Source: Rhynchopus sp. YZ270_cl-10 (lineage: Eukaryota; Euglenozoa; Diplonemea; Diplonemida; Diplonemidae). From it: a DNA stretch of 64,000 nt. Numbering within the stretch: position 1 is the first letter of the stretch; every line of letters begins with the position of its first letter. The stretch covers positions 248,001 through 312,000 of the forward strand of contig OZ037906.1 of NCBI GenBank assembly GCA_964035575.1, in the 5' to 3' direction. Shown in pieces: positions 7,666-18,200 of this stretch. The notes beneath the pieces were generated by a model that made no database searches, had not been told where the DNA came from, and saw only the letters and a program-made list of their open reading frames with translations. The position numbers and the translations under genes are program-made.

Positions 7666-10363
7666 CACGGATGCTGCCAGATCTGGCCAGATTTGGGGGC
7701 CAATTTCCCAGATCTGGCTCGTTTTCCAGATGTCGAGATCTTGTTTCCAGATCTGGCCAGATCTGGCCAGATCTGGGAATCTGGGAAAATCTTTTTTTCA
7801 AAAAAAAATAAAAACCCCCCAGATCTGGCCAGATCTGGAAATCTGGCCAGTTTTTTTTTTCCTCAGATTTCTGGCTATTGTCTCCCAGGGAAAGGGACTC
7901 TCGAATTTTTTTTTTCGCCCCTATATAGGGCTAATTTCGACGATTTGAGGCCATTTAAAGCAAAATTTGGCACTTTTGAGCATCTGTGGGGGTCTAAAAC
8001 GTGGTTTTGCGAACCCGAAATTTCGTGGTTTTTACCAAAGACAAGTCGATTTTTGAAAAATCTCGAAAAAAAAATTTTTTTTTTCCCGGGAAAATTTTGA
8101 CCCCTGAGTAGGGTTTTTGTGCACCAAAAAGTGCAAAAAAACGCAAGAGTCGGGTGTTTTGACGATCTGGGGTACCGCCATATGCACTACAGGGGCCCAC
8201 AATTTCGACTTTTTCTTAGCGCATTTTTTTGGTGTTTTGACCCTTCAGAACCACCCAAAACGCACTTTTGTGTACCAAAACACGCTTATTTCACATTTCC
8301 TTAGCAATTCCTTCACAAGTGCAAGGTGATTTTTGACCAAACTAATTTTGTGCACTTTTTTTGTGGTCACGTAACGCTAAAACCCTCTCCGTGATGCGAG
8401 AATTACATGTGAGAATGCGATAATGATTCTCGCATGCGAACGCCCAAAACCACGAAGGAGGACGCAAGCAAGGCTTCAGTGCACTTAGGTACAGGATGCG
8501 TCGTTTTCAGTTACAAAAAAGGGTACTGTGAAGCGGTTGAGGCACACACACAGACCCGTTGCAAAATGCATCTGGGACCCACGCTAGACCCCCCAAAAGC
8601 TGTAAAACCATATATTTCCATCTCGCGACCCCGCGGATGTGGACTGAGGTGTTTTTTTTGGGTGTTTAGAAAGGTTTTTGTCCGATTGGAGAATTTTTTC
8701 GGTAAGTGTTGCATTTTGTCCCCACTGAGTGTGCACTCAGACGCTGAAAACACTCATCAATAAAACGACCTTTCTGTTCGGTAAAAAATAGTTATTTTCT
8801 ATCGTAGTAGTGGGTTTGTCGTGCAGTGATGTTCTTTGTACCTGGAGAGTGGGCCGAGTGCAAGGTATGTTTTTAACCCCCCGGTTTTCTCCCTTTTCGA
8901 CATGTCCGCTATTTTTTAGCTTTTTTTTTTTTTTTTTTTGTCAACAAAAATGTCACTTTTACGTTTAAGGGGTACGGGGCGGCTTCTTGTTTGTTTGTTT
9001 GTTTGTTTTTTTGTTGTAGTCTCTACTTTTACATTCAATTTCTCTTAACAGGTACCCGAACCGACGACCCTTCATCGTGACAGCGAAGCAGTGCCGACGG
9101 AAGAGCTGGTGCAATTATTTCAAAACCAGGTGGCGATCGTAAAAGTCGGGTTTATATGCCAACTTTTCCATTAACCCACCCCATAGACCACCCTAATTAT
9201 TATGAACCTCTTAGTCAGTCACTGCTATAGCCATTTAACCCAGGGAGCATAGCTAGTGCAAGAAATTCGACTTCGGGATCCGGAAAGTCTGTCCTCTGCT
9301 CTTGCGGAGGACTAGGCACAAGAAAATATTGCGTTCCCCCAGAAAACCAATTTTTGTCAGAGTAATTTTTGCCCAGGGCATGCTCTTGAAGCATGGCGGC
9401 TTGGTGTAAGAAGGGGCAGTGTATTGTTTTGTTCTAGATTTCAACGGTTGTTAGAACGAGTCAAGTGGATGCTTATCTAAACACCGACTTTAGTACAGAC
9501 CCGAGAGATCACACATGACTTTGAGGAAAGAACAAAGCAATGCATCTGTACCCGCACGCCAGGTTGTAGTTACTTCAGAATTTTCTTAAGTTTGCATGAA
9601 CGAGGAGGGGCGAATCATTCTTCGGGAACCATTAGCTGTATACCATGGAATGATTTTCTCAAAAACACCACGTGGGGGCTGAATTCAATCCCTTAAGAAT
9701 TGCGAATTCAGCCTTTGTAGAAGGTACGTCTTACTTGTACTTGTACTTGTATGCCGTGTCCACCCTTCTCGACCTTACCGGTTCACATGTACGAATAATA
9801 TTAGGCAGTGGTAACACCCTTCTCAATTGTGCAAACTTAAGAATTTTCTGCTGTAACTTACCAAAATCGATTTTCTTTCACCCCAAACACCCGCAACACC
9901 CCACCTGCTACTTCGGTAGCCTGTGTTGTTGGGAGTTGGTTCTCATGTTGATCCCCAGTGTCTTGCACTGCTTCTTCTGAGCCCAACGCTGTTTGGCCTG
10001 TCGACGTAATAAATACGAAGACAGGGCGGCGGTGCCAACAATTTTCCAATGATGTAACGTTTATCTGATTGATTTATCGTTTGATATACCTTGTGTGTCC
10101 TACTTCGTAACTTGCACACACGAGCAACGTATATTGAACGGTACTTCAAGCGATACTTCGTTATGTCATTGGGGGTACCTGGAAAAAAAATTTTTTCCCA
10201 GACGTCCCAGATCTCCCAGATGTGGCCAGATCTGGCCAGATCTGGCCAGATCTGGGACGTCTGGGAAAATTTTTTTTTCAAAAAAAAAAAAAAAATTTCC
10301 CAGATCTGGCCAGATCTGGGCGGCCCAGATCTGGAGATCTGGCCAGATCTGGCAGCATCCGTG
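7666..10363. mobile_element. 2.7 kb foldback-type inverted-repeat element
   Basis: The ends are inverted: CACGGATGCTGCCAGATCTG on the left and its complement on the right. TTTAGT lies on both sides, consistent with a 6 bp target duplication. Next to each end are blocks built from repeated, self-complementary CCAGATCTGG units around A/T-runs. Inside, 9205-9440 and 9870-10030 match parts of the larger element at 48659-54225 (49750-49930 and 50220-50400) in the same orientation, so the two elements share an internal module. No transposase domain is recognised. A short spliced frame is at 8829-9174. Confidence 0.7.
8829..9174 (+). CDS. Possible two-exon reading frame inside foldback element
   Basis: There is a good splice pair on the plus strand: CAAG|GTATGT at 8864/8865 and TTAACAG|GTACCC at 9051/9052. 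Joining 8829-8864 to 9052-9174 gives an open frame of 52 residues (MFFVPGEWAECKVPEP...) ending at TAA 9172-9174. Exon 1 may start further upstream, and a GTGGCG donor inside exon 2 could lead elsewhere. No family is recognised. If real, it could be a relic of a gene carried by the element. This would be the only plus-strand gene in the window. Confidence 0.25.
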
Positions 10364-10745
10364 TTTAGTGTATCGTTTTATGTTTGTGAGAAATGCAAGC
10401 AGAAGGCAAAAAAAAGGAGTTGAAAAGTACGCCTCGCCGTACACTCACCAAGGCACGCCGTTGATCACCCCTGAGAGCACCTCATCTTTAGCTCACGGTT
10501 TGGCGGAAAGGGGGAATGCTTTCCGTTGAGGGTCATTTCTTGACCCTCAAAAAACCAATACTGCAATAATACATGAAAGGGCTACATCGTTTCGGGATGT
10601 AGCACAACCCCTTTCAAAACGTTTTTTTTTTTTTCTTCTTTTTTTTTGAAAAAACTTGGTTGTATTAGTGTAGCCACCCTAGAGTGCTCCACTATTTTTT
10701 TTTTTAATTTCAGACCTCTTCCCTCACCTAAAGGTCTCTCATAGT
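10364..10745 (+). other. Spacer with family L repeat (10655-10704)
   Basis: 3-prime flank of the RidA-like gene. It contains a family L unit (TTGGTTGTATTAGTGTAGCC ... GTGCTCCACTA, then a T-run). Nothing else is recognised. Confidence 0.5.
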
Positions 10746-11216
10746 TCATTCCGCAATTTCAAAAATACAGCAAAGCTCCACAGGGACTCCGAGAGGGAGA
10801 GAGGAGACACCTACTGCGAATCTGGTGTGCGCGCCGACCTCCTTGCCAAAAACCGCAACGAGGAGGTCCGAGCATCCGTTGATGACCTTCGGGTGTGCAG
10901 CGAAGTCGCTTGCGGCCTTAACAAAGCCTTCCACCTTCACGATCTTACGCACCTTCGAGAGGTCCCCACCGCACGCCGCAGTCATCTGCGATATCAGGTT
11001 CACTGTCGCCAACTTGGCAGCCTCCTGTCCGCCCTCCACATCCATATCTGCCCCTACAGTCCCACTGATCACACTCCCATCTGTGTGCTTCGGGATCTGC
11101 CCGCTAATGTACACCAAATTCCCGGTTCTCGTAAACGGGAGAAAGTTGCCTCCGGGAACAGGTGCGGGCGGGATAGTCACCCCTGCTGCAGTGAGGTTGG
11201 CCTGAATCGCTTCCAT
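10746..11216 (-). CDS. RidA (YjgF/YER057c/UK114) family protein
   Basis: 156 residues from the ATG at 11214-11216. It shows the RidA fold signature: an N-terminal GNLVYISGQIP strand, a middle helix with EAAKLATVNLISQM, DLSKVRKIVKVEGFV, and the C-terminal HTRFAVGVSSLPLGVPVELC. The Arg in HTRFAVG sits at the position of the carboxylate-binding Arg of enamine deaminases (E. coli RidA Arg105). Such enzymes hydrolyse reactive 2-aminoacrylate and related imines. The length is slightly above the 125-130 of the smallest RidA proteins, with a longer IPKHTDGSVISGTVG loop, as in the larger COG0251 members. The frame is open upstream to 11555, but that part is low-complexity and unlike the family. No intron or N-terminal targeting peptide is evident. 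Confidence 0.92.
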   Translation of the reverse strand: MEAIQANLTAAGVTIPPAPVPGGNFLPFTRTGNLVYISGQIPKHTDGSVISGTVGADMDVEGGQEAAKLATVNLISQMTAACGGDLSKVRKIVKVEGFVKAASDFAAHPKVINGCSDLLVAVFGKEVGAHTRFAVGVSSLPLGVPVELCCIFEIAE

Positions 11217-12768
11217 TTTTTGAGTTTTATAGGGTGGGGTGTATTGCTGTGGGAATGGGGGTGTTTTGAAAAATGTTTTTTGTATGTTTTGAAAGTGCTT
11301 TTGTGCTCTGTTTAATTTTGCTTGATAGTTTTGTAGACGTGGGTTTGGAGAAAATGGGGTGAACTTTTTTTTTGGGGGTCTCCTTTTAAAAAAAAGAAAG
11401 GTTTTTGTTTGTGTGTGAGTGGTTGGGAAAACGGGGAGACTTTTTTTTGAAGAAAATGTGAAATAGGGGGGGAGAAAAGGCATGGAAGAAAAAAAGTACG
11501 TAGTAGCTAACTTGCTAGGTACAGTGTAAAGAGTCAGCACGCATATCCAGTTCACACACCCCTATTCGGCTTGGGGTGAGGAAAGGGAAAGGGAGTGAGC
11601 AATATTCAAGGGAGGGGGGTTGGGAAATGGGGTTGATAAAAAAATAATAAAAAAAAAAAAAGTGCGAAGGTCAGGGTTTTGTGTTGTTCAAAACGGGAAC
11701 GCTCACAAATGACACTATATAAAGGGGGGGAAATAGAAGAAAGAAAAAAAAATCTCCACCTCGCTGCTTTCTCTTGGTACGTCTTTTCTTGGTCTCCACC
11801 TTTTCGAGATTACCATACATTTTGCTTTCCATTTGGAAAATAAAAAAAGAAAGCTTGTAAAGAGGAACAAGCACTCCTTTATAAAAGGGCACAGGTAAAA
11901 AAGGGGGAGGGGGGAAATGAGGGGGGGGTATGTGGAAGAAAAAATAAAGATGAGTGAATATTAGGTCACAGGTCGGACACAGTCTATTGCCTATTCTCAT
12001 AGTCAACAGAATTAGGTTCTCTTCGGGTCTCCCACTTCAAGGAAACAACAAAAATCACCAACAAAAAAAAAATCTGATGAATGATCGAGGCACAGTGACA
12101 CATCTTTCAAAAAAATAAAATGAGGGGGGGATAAAAAAAAATTCTCCACGATTTCATTGTGACTATGCATCGAGAAGCAGCCAAAAGGAAATCGCGAAAA
12201 AAACACAATGTTGCTTTTTTTTAAAATATTGTACCGAGAATCACTTTGCACCAGCTTGGGAAAGATCTGTACTCAATGTCGGTCTTCATTTTTTCTTTTT
12301 TCCCTTTTGTTTTGGAAAGAGTATAATATACAAAACTTTTGTGCAGGTTTTTCCTTCTTTGTTTTCAATTTTTTTTTTCTTCCATTTTTTTTTTTCTTTG
12401 CAACGACCAAAAAAAGTCATTACAACCAGGGCAGGCGATAACTGGGAACAGGTAGCGCCGCAGGCGCACGGTTACCCAACTTTTTTTTTCTCTTCTTCCT
12501 TTCCTCCCCTTTTTTCTCTGTTTTCTTTTTGAGTAGCGCGAGCCGATTGCTCTCTGCGATGGGGTCACATGAAGCAAAAAAAACACTCTAAAATACTGTA
12601 AAATATGACTTCAAATAACCCCGAAAATCATATTTTCATCTCTCTCTTTGCCTGCCCTGCACACAAAACTTTTTTTTTATATTATTTTTTGTTGCGGTGT
12701 CTAATAAAAAAAAAACCTTACGCAACGTAAAAAAAAAAAAAAAACAACAACAACAACCAACACATCCC
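11217..12768. repeat. A/T-rich spacer with family I repeat (about 12445-12572)
   Basis: Mostly homopolymer runs and A/T-rich DNA. About 12445-12572 matches 39874-39995: GCGCCGCAGGCGCACGGT at the left, a pyrimidine tract, then GAGCCGATTGC and GGGGTCACATG at the right. The GCGCC-GCA-GGCGC start can fold. Shorter relics of the left end are near 17786 and 40683. No gene is seen. Confidence 0.5.
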
Positions 12769-13353
12769 CTAGGACTGATGGGAATGCGTGGGGAGCTCTC
12801 CGGTAGTGAGAGTTTCTGTTTCTGTTCCACTCTTTTCTCCGAGTCTGATGGTGGCAAGACCGGGGCCTGATCCGGGGTGGACTGGCACTCTTCCACGGAG
12901 ATCCGGGAGGGCGAAGGTGGTGCGGCCGTCACCTCCGTATGTCGTTCCGAGGATCGAGAACAAAGCGGTGTTATCGCTGATTGAAAGAAGCTGGCCTTCA
13001 CAGAAGGCAAACCCGCGCGGCGCAAAGTTTCCTGCAAAGAGCTCCACCATGCCGATGAAGGGGTCCGACATCTGCACCTCGGCGTCGCGTGCACTCCTGC
13101 TCGGGTAGATTCCGTACAGCGCAATAATGTACTTCGTCGCGATGAAAGGCATCATATTGTTATGGGCATTGCCACTCCCAGCATTGAGCGACACACCAGG
13201 GGGTCCATCAGGCCCCTTAGCCCCGGGTGCTCCATCGTTCGCAGTGCATTCGCAACGGCAGTCCAGCGGATTAGGCTCACGGTAGCAAGGATCCACAGGC
13301 TGGATGATACCGGACACAGCACCGACCAGAGCGAAGAAAATCATTTGTTTCAT
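12769..13353 (-). CDS. Secreted phage tail-collar domain protein with collagen-like stretch, halves in swapped order
   Basis: 194 residues from the ATG at 13351-13353. Order of parts: signal peptide (MKQMIFFALVGAVSG, 1-20), Cys-rich linker, a short collagen-like run (GAPGAKGPDGPPG), then NAHNNMMPFIATKYIIALYG and IYPSR. Then comes MSDPFIGMVELFAGNFAPRG, FCEGQLLSISDNTALFSILG, TTYGGDGRTTFALPDLRGRV, and finally LTTGELPTHSH and the stop. In bacterial microcystin-dependent/tail-collar proteins the DPFIG part is the N-terminus and the HNNM..IIAL.GIYPSR part is the C-terminus, so here the order is reversed. The HSH metal-binding type motif now sits at the C-terminal end. The frame after the stop is a GTT repeat and T-run with no further homology. 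A bacterial origin by transfer is likely; export follows from the signal peptide. No intron is present. Confidence 0.88.
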   Translation of the reverse strand: MKQMIFFALVGAVSGIIQPVDPCYREPNPLDCRCECTANDGAPGAKGPDGPPGVSLNAGSGNAHNNMMPFIATKYIIALYGIYPSRSARDAEVQMSDPFIGMVELFAGNFAPRGFAFCEGQLLSISDNTALFSILGTTYGGDGRTTFALPDLRGRVPVHPGSGPGLATIRLGEKSGTETETLTTGELPTHSHQS

Positions 13354-15229
13354 TGTAAGTTTTTTTTTTGTTTTGACTTTGGTGTATAATCTGTGAAGGG
13401 GAGAGAAAAAGATAGCATTTTTTGGTATGGTTGAAGGGGGGGTTGCTATTTTGTGCTATTTTGGGACCAATTTGACAAAAAAAAAAAAGCCCTCTCATCA
13501 CAGAGTAGCGTGAGGGGAAGGCGAATATTTTGAACAAAATACAGCGCGGCTAAGAAGCGACTCAGAACTAAGAAAAAGTTGAAAATATGAATATGCCTTG
13601 CAGAGGGATCATCTTAATACTGTGTGCGAGGGGGTTTAATGAAAAAAGTGGTTCAAAAAAATAATAAGGGGGGTTGGTTCTCTCTGTATTGCTTTGGCTT
13701 TTGGGGGGTTTTTTTTTGCCGAAAAAGGCATTTTATGTTGTGAGGGGGTGAATAATGAAATTCCCGGCAGGGTTTGGGGGGAGAAAATATGTGGAAATTT
13801 TTTTGTGATATTTTGTTGGATTGGTGTAGCTGTCATTATGACAGTCTTCATCCTTTTCTCCCGGTCTTGAGAGCGGATAATTAGACACACACCTCCCAGC
13901 CCTGTTTTCTCCAGAGAGGTTGCGTGGTGTTACAAAAAAAAAAAAAAAAAAGTTGAAAATGCAAAACGCCTCGCCGTTCATAGGAAGACGCAGAGGCACT
14001 GCTTCTCCGCGGGGTATCGAACCCCCAGAGAGCACTTCATTGGTATGCACACGGTTACCACGAGGGAGGTTGTAGGCAAAAAAAGAAAGTTGACTTGAAA
14101 TACAAAGCCCCTCTCATGAACCGTGTACCTTTGGTACAATGACCGGGTGTACCGAAAAAAAAGGTGCTCCACCTGGAAAAAAAGGGGTGCGTTTGAGGGG
14201 GGGTGGAAACGCATTTTTTGTGCACTGGGACTCAATCACTTTTTAAAGAGACTGTATCTGCGTGTACACAAATGGGGCGGATTGTTGCGATAAAAAGAAA
14301 AAAAAGAGTGCAAACGCCTCACTATTCATCGAACGGACGCAGGCACTGCGAAATCGAAGGTTTTAGGATATGTCCATGCCTCTGTGCATAGTCCCCTTTG
14401 AGTTATTTGAGTGAAGAGAAGCAAAGCGAAACACGAAAATTGTGGGGGGGAAAAAACCATCCCTTTAGTTTCTCTTCGTTGGAGCCTATTAGCTTCACTT
14501 TAGTCACCCTGAATTTTTTGCTGATAACAAAATAGGAGCACACATCAACTTCAAACCTCACAATGGGAAAAAAAAAAATAATGTTAGATGAGCCAGACAA
14601 ATAGGAGAAGGGCGGCAGGGACGTTGTGGGGAGTGGCTACCCCCTTCCCCGCACCCCTTAGTCTTAGGAATGGGTTAGTGTATGTAGTGGGGCTTATTTG
14701 GCCCCTTCTCTCTCTTGTACTTCCTTTTTATTATTTGATCAAATTTTATTTGAAAGTATATGAATTTGTTATTTGATAAAATTCTTGTAGCAGTGTGTTG
14801 ACACAGTTGTGCAATCTCCACTATTTTTTTTTTTGACAGTTTTTTCACGTCAAAATCACGTCCTCAGTTGTGACCCCTAAAAGGGACCTCAAAAAGGAGT
14901 CCACTTTTAAACATCACACCACAAAGGCACCATTTTGCTGATTTCTTCATTTTTCCCGCTGAACTCTGAGTCCACTATATTAGTACTCGATTAGATGCGG
15001 AGGAGAAATTGTTTTACAAAAATTCACAAAAATTCTGGAAACGGTGTTAAAAAAAAACGATGTGCATGCCAATCTAAGGCACCCAAAAAACCCCCTTATA
15101 ATAGACCCACCCTCTGTGAGTTGTAGTTATTTTTACCAAAGAAAACAAAATACATCAAAGCATAACGGACCCGCTATTACCTCCTTCCTGGAATGCTCCA
15201 TTTCCCTCCTCCCCTTTCCCCTTCCCCCC
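13354..15229. repeat. Repeat-rich spacer (families L, A, J)
   Basis: No gene seen. Contents: L unit 13811-13855; family A with a T-arm (13951-14050, minus-strand reading GGGGGTTCGATACCCC followed by the A hairpin); a family J unit near 14095-14150 (TTGAAATACAA ... GGTACAATGACCG, also at 48590-48640); a second A unit 14305-14350; an L unit 14784-14830. The A unit at 13951 is preceded on the plus strand by a long A-run, which is a T-run at the end of the minus-strand reading. Confidence 0.55.
13951..14050 (-). repeat. Family A repeat with tRNA-like T-arm, full copy
   Basis: Read on the minus strand: a T-arm-like GGGGG-TTCGATA-CCCC (B-box consensus GGTTCGA), GCGGAGAAGCAGTGCC, the A hairpin (TGCGTC...GAGGCG), then TTTTGCATTTTCAAC and a 19-base T-run. 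The layout suits a Pol III-type unit or a tRNA-derived SINE. The same order occurs at the end of the LINE (21195-21260). Confidence 0.6.
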
Positions 15230-18200
15230 TCAGAAGAAGATGTTCGTCGGGAGGACGCCACCCTTGCTGCGCGCAGAGGTGTAACGCAGTGTCGTCTTTG
15301 CGATATAGGCACCTAATGCCACCGCCAGCGCCACATAGCCAACCAGCCAGCTGTTGAAAAGAGGGGGTTTGAAAATGTGTTTGTTTTGTTTTGTTTTTTT
15401 TTTTTTTGTTTTTATTTGATAAATTGTTGGAGTAGTGTAGTTGCCTCGGTTGTGCAATCTCCACAGTATTTTTTTTACTTCTCTGTTTTGTATTGTATTT
15501 CACTGTAGTACCTAAGTTGGTTGATAGCCAAACAGACAGAAGAGAGAGGGAAATTAAAAAAAGGGGTTTTTAAGATGAACCTATGCCTCTCGCGCTTCAC
15601 CTTGATCACATTCGTTATCGCGCAGCAAATTAAATGGTAGGTATTAATACAGGCACCTCTGACTGACCCACTACGATGCCAGCCATCCGGATGAAAGCAG
15701 TACCCTGCAGCCAACAACAGGAAAAAAAGACACGCTGATGAATGTGCCTACCTCACGGCGCGTACACACATCTTTCATTTTTTGGGTGTATGGGTTTGCT
15801 TTGCAACACAAGTATAGGAAGGGTCATAAACCTCTCTGTGCGCTGTCATCATAAAATTGAAAAAAGCAACCATTAGGAAGGGGAAAGGTGGGGAAAATGA
15901 ATATGTCATACTGCTTGTCGGCGTGCACTACAAAATTTTCCGCACACTGCCAACGGCTGTGGTACGGCTCCATGAACTGAGGGCCGAACTGCGCTGCGAG
16001 GTACTGTGAAGAAAAGATTTTTTTTTTTTTTTTTTGTCAACAACAGTCAGGCCTTTTGCTAACCATCATGCCATCATGCCACGTTTTTGGGCGTTTTTTA
16101 TTTTTTTTTTCCATCATGCCACCATCATGCCACGGGGGGTGGTGGGGCAGGGCTTTCGCTCTCCATCACCTGGGGATTTCCCCCCAGATGGCATGATGGC
16201 ATGATGGCATGATGGCATGATGGCATGATGGCATGATGGCATGATGGCGTGATGGCGTGATGGCACCTTAAAATTTTTCTGCTCGCTGCGCTCGCGGAGG
16301 TATACCTCAAAAAAAATCCGCTCGCTTCGCTCGCGCTGTACGCTATTTTCTTCCTGCCTACGGTGCCATTTTACAATATCAGTCCTATTCGTGGTCATTT
16401 ACCCCCCCCCCCCTTTGGGTCGGTGAACCGGAAATTTTGGAAATAAGGGGGTAAAATAAGGGGGGGGGGGTAAATGAGGGGGTAAGGGGGGGGGGGGGGG
16501 GGTAAATTACCATGTTATGGGTTAGGTCATGTTTTTGGGTGGGAAGGGGGGACTTTTTCATACACGGTGGGGTAAAATTTTGCACAACACAGTGTGACGA
16601 CACATGCTCTCATGACAAATGTGTCATCTGAAAAAAATTCCTCACTTCCTTGCGACATCGCAAGCAGTCATGCATCATGGATCCACATCATCCACATCAT
16701 CTTTCTGCCCGTGCCTGAACCATGACTGGTCAGGGATCACGGTGTTGCCTCAGATTCCGTGAGGTGTCCCAAACGTATCGCCCACGCAGCACAAACGTAC
16801 CCACCTGCACCCATCTACCTGCACACGTGATGTAAAACAGGGTGAAAGATTATTTGCACTTTACCCCTTTCCTCATTTCGAGCTTGTCTCCAGCTTCAAA
16901 TCAGACGAGTCCTACAGTCTCCGGATGTACGACCCGCTGAACACATCAGCCCCTCCCAGCAAACCATAAAACAAAACAGGTATGCGCTGCACTAAGTGAA
17001 ACTATTACCCCATAATTACACGCCAGGTGGTGTTTTGCCACTCGTTCCCTGAACCCCCTCGCTTCGCTCGTGGGTTTAGGTCACTCGTGACAAAACACCA
17101 CCTGGCGTGTTGCGGCGATAATTACCCAAAAATTACCTGGTGGCTGGTACTTTACCCCCCCAGGGGGGTAAAGTACCAGCCACAACAGGGTATTATAAGG
17201 GGGGGGGGGGGGGGGTAAATTACCATGTTATTTTGGCCTGAACCGTTTTTTTCTGAAAAAGGGGGTAAAATAAGGGGGGGGGGTAAATTTAGGGGGGGGG
17301 GGGGGGGTAAATGACCACGAATAGGACTGATCTAAAAAAATTCCCTTGCATTTTGCAGCCAGAAATGCAACTTGACCCAAGCTGCAAAAATTTGACATTG
17401 TTATTTCAAAGTGACCCAACCGTTGCAACAGCCCCTGCTTCTGGCAGACGTATTGATTTTGTACGGTTAGTGTACGTAAGGCGCAAGACCAAGCACCGTT
17501 AATAAAGGATTAGATTTCGTTTTTGTTATCTTGCAAAGCTGACCCTTCGCCTCTCCACCCTGTGGCTGGCAGGGAGGCGCGCGCGAAGCGCGCGACGACC
17601 GCTTTTACCAGGTGGGAAAGCTCGGAATGTACTTTTTTTCCAGGAAATTATTTTTTTTTTGACCATCATGCCATTCAGGGGGAAAATCCCAAAGTTAGCA
17701 AAAGGCCTGAACAACAGGCTCTCCGCTAGGATTTCCGATTTTGAAAATGTTCTGTTGATGGTCCACGTGGTGGGGTACATGCTTGCGCCGCAGGCGCACG
17801 GTACGCAACTTTTTTTTTTTCCAACGCCCGATTTTGACTTTTTTGGGACGTTTGAGCACTCACCTCTCCATATCTTCTTCTCCTGAGCTTTTTTGACAGG
17901 TAGAACGGGTCTGAACCACTCAGCAGAACCTTTTTTTTTTTTTTTTTTTTTTCCCCATTTTTAAAAAGTTCTGTTGACAATCAACAGAACTTTAGTACCT
18001 AGCGGAGAGCCTGGTCAACAATCACCTCACCCACTTGGGGCTAATAGGGTCCACTCCATGTTGGGTATAATACCAAAATTCAAAATATCCATCCAACCGA
18101 CCCTCTGAGTGTGCCGCGAAGCTACCTGCCGCAGACTCCCATTCATACCTTGGGCATATCAGCGTGCACCGGTACGTCAATGATCTCACCACCAAGGTCC

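Noticed and set aside
14588-14776. 62-residue plus-strand frame with a hydrophobic end
   Set aside because: Short, A/T-driven hydrophobicity, no family match, and surrounded by repeats.
16186-16262. CRISPR-like array from GGCATGAT repeats
   Set aside because: Direct 8-base tandem repeat without spacers, in an intron of a eukaryotic gene.
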